From assembly GCA_938009055.1 (NCBI GenBank), contig CALLIO010000115.1:1-7766 (forward strand): 7,766 nucleotides of DNA. The letters are read 5' to 3'. Numbering within the stretch: position 1 is the stretch's first letter; each line of letters begins with the position of its first letter. The translations under genes and the position numbers were made by a program. The notes beneath the pieces were generated by a model. It was not told the origin of the DNA, searched no databases, and saw only the letters and a program-made list of their open reading frames with translations. The DNA is from an uncultured Altererythrobacter sp. GTDB lineage: Bacteria; Pseudomonadota; Alphaproteobacteria; Sphingomonadales; Sphingomonadaceae. Shown in pieces: positions 5,850 to 7,766 of the stretch.

Positions 5850-6799
5850 ACCGTGCCTCGCTGATATTTGCTGCGCTATTGCTGCTTGCCTTTCCGCTTT
5901 CGCTGTTGGCAGGACGCGTGTGGATTGATCCGGCAGAAACGCCCAATGCCGCGCTGATCTTGATGGAATTGCGCCTGCCGCGTTCGCTGCTGGCGATGGT
6001 GATTGGGGCGGGATTGGGAGCCGCTGGGGCCTCCATGCAGGGATATTTGCGCAATCCGCTTGCTGATCCGGGCTTGTTTGGGATTGCGCCCATGGCCGCA
6101 TTGGGAGCGGTGGCGAGCTTCTGGCTGGGCTATGCTGCCAGCGCCTATGCGCTGCCCTTGGCTGCGCTGACCGGGGCAGCTTTGGGCATGGCGATGCTGG
6201 CGCTGATCGCGGGGAGAACCGGGGGCATTGCGCTCTTTACGCTGGCCGGATTGATGATTGCGAGTTTCGCAGGCGCGATGACGGCGCTGGCCATCACTTT
6301 GTCGCCCAATGCCTTCGCGATGAGCGAGATTGTGATGTGGCTCAACGGCGCGCTGACCGACCGATCATGGAACGAGGTTTGGCTGGCGGCTCCCTTGGTG
6401 GCCATCGGGTTGCTCCTGCTTGGCCTTGCTTCACGGTCGCTCGATGCGCTGACTTTGGGAGAGGAGGCTGCGCGCTCGATGGGCGTAAACGCCCGCGTGC
6501 TGCTGTGGCTCTTGATCGGCGGGATCGCGCTGACAGTTGGCGCAAGCGTGGCGGTCGCTGGCATCATCGGATTTGTCGGATTGATCGTGCCGCATCTGGT
6601 GCGCCCTTTGACCGACCGTTTGCCTTCCAGCCTGATCGTGCCAAGCGCGCTGGCTGGCGCGTTGCTGGTGCTGGTGGCAGATTGCGCCGTGCGGATATTG
6701 CCCTTCGTCACCGAGCTGCGTCTTGGCATTGCATTGTCGCTGATCGGCGCGCCGTTCTTCTTATGGCTGCTTATCAAGATGCGAAGGGGGCTGGTGTGA
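5846..6799 (+). CDS. FecCD/BtuC-type ABC importer permease
   Basis: This 317-residue inner-membrane protein forms the dimeric translocation channel of the importer. It is hydrophobic throughout, with about nine or ten membrane segments, slightly short for the family. Family landmarks appear in order: ELRLPRSLLA (41-50), GASMQG (61-66), RNPLADPGLFGI (69-80), the ATPase-contacting loop LTLGEEAARSMGV (202-213), GIIGFVGLIVPHLVR (239-253) and ELRLG near the end (290-294). Arg43, Arg46 and Arg292 match the arginines that BtuC uses to grip the two glutamates of its binding protein, consistent with the upstream gene being its partner. The ATG overlaps the upstream stop (ATGA), and an AAAGAG-like ribosome site lies inside the upstream gene. 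The stop overlaps the ATPase GTG (GTGA), so all three genes are probably translationally coupled on one mRNA. Confidence 0.96.
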   Translation: MNRASLIFAALLLLAFPLSLLAGRVWIDPAETPNAALILMELRLPRSLLAMVIGAGLGAAGASMQGYLRNPLADPGLFGIAPMAALGAVASFWLGYAASAYALPLAALTGAALGMAMLALIAGRTGGIALFTLAGLMIASFAGAMTALAITLSPNAFAMSEIVMWLNGALTDRSWNEVWLAAPLVAIGLLLLGLASRSLDALTLGEEAARSMGVNARVLLWLLIGGIALTVGASVAVAGIIGFVGLIVPHLVRPLTDRLPSSLIVPSALAGALLVLVADCAVRILPFVTELRLGIALSLIGAPFFLWLLIKMRRGLV

Positions 6800-7533
6800 C
6801 CCTTAGAGCGGAAAATCTCGCCTTAGAGCGAGGCGCAAAGCGAGTGGTGGACGGCTTCTCTATCGCGCCGCAACGCGGGCAGATTACTGCGATTTGCGGG
6901 CCCAATGGTGCGGGCAAATCCTCTGCCTTGATGGGACTTGCCGGTTTGATCGAGCCGGCATCGGGCGCAGTCACATTGGAGGGCGCGCCGCTGGCCTCAC
7001 TCCATCCGCAAAGCCGCGCGCGGGCTATTGGCTATTTGCCGCAATCCGCTGATATTGCCTGGGATGTCTCTGTCGCAAATCTTGTACGGCTCGGGCGCTT
7101 GCCGCATCGTGATCGTGGGACGGATGCGGTTGAGGCAGCCATTTCAGCGCTTGATTTGGAAGAATTGCGCCACCGTCCAGCCTCGCAATTGTCAGGCGGT
7201 GAGAAGGCGCGGGCGCTTCTTGCGCGCGTTCTGGCGGGCGAGCCGGAATGGATACTTGCCGATGAACCGCTGGCCGCGCTCGATCTGGCGCATCAATTGC
7301 GATTGCTTGCGCACCTTCGCAGCGCAGCGGACGCAGACGCAGGGATTGTGATCGTGTTGCATGATCTGGCGCTGGCGATGAACCATGCTGACCATGCAAT
7401 CGTGCTGGAAGAGGGCGCGATGGCAGCAAGCGGCCCGCCGCAAGAGGCTTTGCGCGAAAACACTATCGCCAAGGTCTGGAGCGTTCACGCCAAATGGATC
7501 GGCGAGGATGGCGCACGCGCGCTCATCACCTAA
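6796..7533 (+). CDS. ABC importer ATP-binding protein, BtuD/FecE-like
   Basis: This 245-residue cytoplasmic ATPase is predicted to drive the importer by ATP hydrolysis as a dimer on the permease. Walker A is GPNGAGKS (35-42) with Lys41, and the Q-loop glutamine is Gln83 in YLPQSAD. The signature is LSGGE (132-136), Walker B is ILADEP (153-158) with catalytic Glu157, the D-loop is ALD (161-163) and the switch histidine is His189 in LHDL. All catalytic elements are intact and the length is normal for this class. I chose the GTG at 6796 because AGGGGG (6785-6790) lies 5 nt before it and it overlaps the permease stop. The frame is open upstream to 6337 and has an ATG at 6763, but that ATG has no ribosome site and would overlap the permease by 37 bp. 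It is the last gene of the operon, followed by a strong hairpin. Confidence 0.96.
   Translation: MTLRAENLALERGAKRVVDGFSIAPQRGQITAICGPNGAGKSSALMGLAGLIEPASGAVTLEGAPLASLHPQSRARAIGYLPQSADIAWDVSVANLVRLGRLPHRDRGTDAVEAAISALDLEELRHRPASQLSGGEKARALLARVLAGEPEWILADEPLAALDLAHQLRLLAHLRSAADADAGIVIVLHDLALAMNHADHAIVLEEGAMAASGPPQEALRENTIAKVWSVHAKWIGEDGARALIT
6801..6830 (+). repeat. Short direct repeat at the start of the ATPase gene
   Basis: The 10-mer CCTTAGAGCG occurs at 6801-6810 and again at 6821-6830, exactly 20 bp apart, within codons 2-12 of the ATPase gene. Both copies are coding, in different reading phases. The repeat may be chance. Confidence 0.4.
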
Positions 7534-7546
7534 GATCACCGCAAAA

Positions 7547-7574
7547 GGAGGGCGACACCGGTCGTTCGCCCTCC
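7547..7574. terminator. Terminator hairpin between convergent genes
   Basis: Perfect 9-bp GC-rich arms GGAGGGCGA (7547-7555) and TCGCCCTCC (7566-7574) enclose a 10-nt loop. On the minus strand TTTT follows directly, making a good intrinsic terminator for the peptidase gene whose stop is 36 bp away. On the plus strand there is no T-run, but the hairpin starts 14 nt after the ATPase stop and could end or protect that mRNA. A further 12-bp perfect palindrome, TCCCAGCTGGGA (7579-7590), lies beside it. Confidence 0.7.
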
Positions 7575-7609
7575 CGGCTCCCAGCTGGGAAACCTATATC
7601 GCGGACACC

Positions 7610-7766
7610 CTATTTTTGGGTCAGCCCGCGGCTTTCGATCATATATTTCACATCCGGCTCGCGCCCTGCGAAATTCTTATACATTTCGAAATAATCCATT
7701 GTTCCACCGCGACTTAGCACAGTTTTGCGGTAATGTTCACCGTTTTCGCGCGTCAGCCCGCCATTG
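7610..7766 (-). CDS. M3-family metallopeptidase, C-terminal end only (Dcp-like)
   Basis: Only the last 51 codons and the TAG stop are inside the window. The visible end includes NGGLTRENGEHYRKTVLSRG, then DYFEMYKNFAGREPDVKYMI and a final ESRGLTQK. The LSRGG, F-x-GREP-D and RGL pattern is typical of the C-terminus of peptidyl-dipeptidase Dcp and oligopeptidase A relatives (peptidase family M3), zinc enzymes that degrade short peptides. The HExxH zinc site lies upstream, outside the window, so activity cannot be judged. The assignment to M3 is firm from the tail pattern, but Dcp versus another M3 member is not settled. It converges on the ABC operon and ends at the shared terminator region. Confidence 0.8.
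   Translation of the reverse strand, partial: NGGLTRENGEHYRKTVLSRGGTMDYFEMYKNFAGREPDVKYMIESRGLTQK

Noticed and set aside
6145..6777. 210-codon minus-strand frame opposite the permease
   Set aside because: It is antisense to a clear FecCD permease, and its composition is that of a frame shadow.
6337..6795. Upstream extension of the ATPase frame, including the ATG at 6763
   Set aside because: The extension overlaps the permease out of frame; GTG 6796 has a strong ribosome site and gives the normal family N-terminus.

Overview
The window looks like ordinary chromosome of an alphaproteobacterium, most likely of the Sphingomonadales (Erythrobacteraceae-like). The grounds are the moderately high G+C, the form of the malate dehydrogenase, a SleB-type cell wall hydrolase in a non-sporeforming setting, a membrane GGDEF-EAL protein, and a possible CtrA half-site pair. 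The assignment rests on recognising families; no search was run.

Layout from left to right. (1) The 5' 282 codons of mdh (malate dehydrogenase, TCA cycle) on the minus strand, cut by the window edge. (2) A spacer of about 270 bp with no recognisable gene, holding an inverted repeat that overlaps the next stop codon. (3) A 654-residue membrane-anchored GGDEF-EAL protein (c-di-GMP turnover) on the minus strand. (4) A 138-bp spacer with a CtrA-like motif and a short segment that matches a tRNA T-arm plus acceptor 3' strand, but with no tRNA body. (5) A small minus-strand gene of unknown function (112 codons). (6) A likely terminator, then a minus-strand secreted or anchored SleB-family cell wall hydrolase with a Pro/Ala/Gly-rich tail. 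(7) A divergent plus-strand operon of three translationally coupled genes: a BtuF/FecB-like substrate-binding lipoprotein, a FecCD/BtuC-type permease and a BtuD/FecE-type ATPase. Together these form a type II ABC importer for a metal chelate (cobalamin, siderophore or heme). (8) A convergent terminator region, then the last 51 codons of an M3-family (Dcp-like) metallopeptidase on the minus strand.

The three ABC genes form one clear functional unit, and the docking residues expected of this importer class can be seen on both the binding protein and the permease. The other genes are housekeeping or signalling genes with no evident link to one another. I found no convincing undescribed multi-gene system. 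The points most worth a second look are the orphan tRNA-like fragment, the unidentified small gene, the possible CtrA control of the c-di-GMP protein, and the unknown substrate of the importer.
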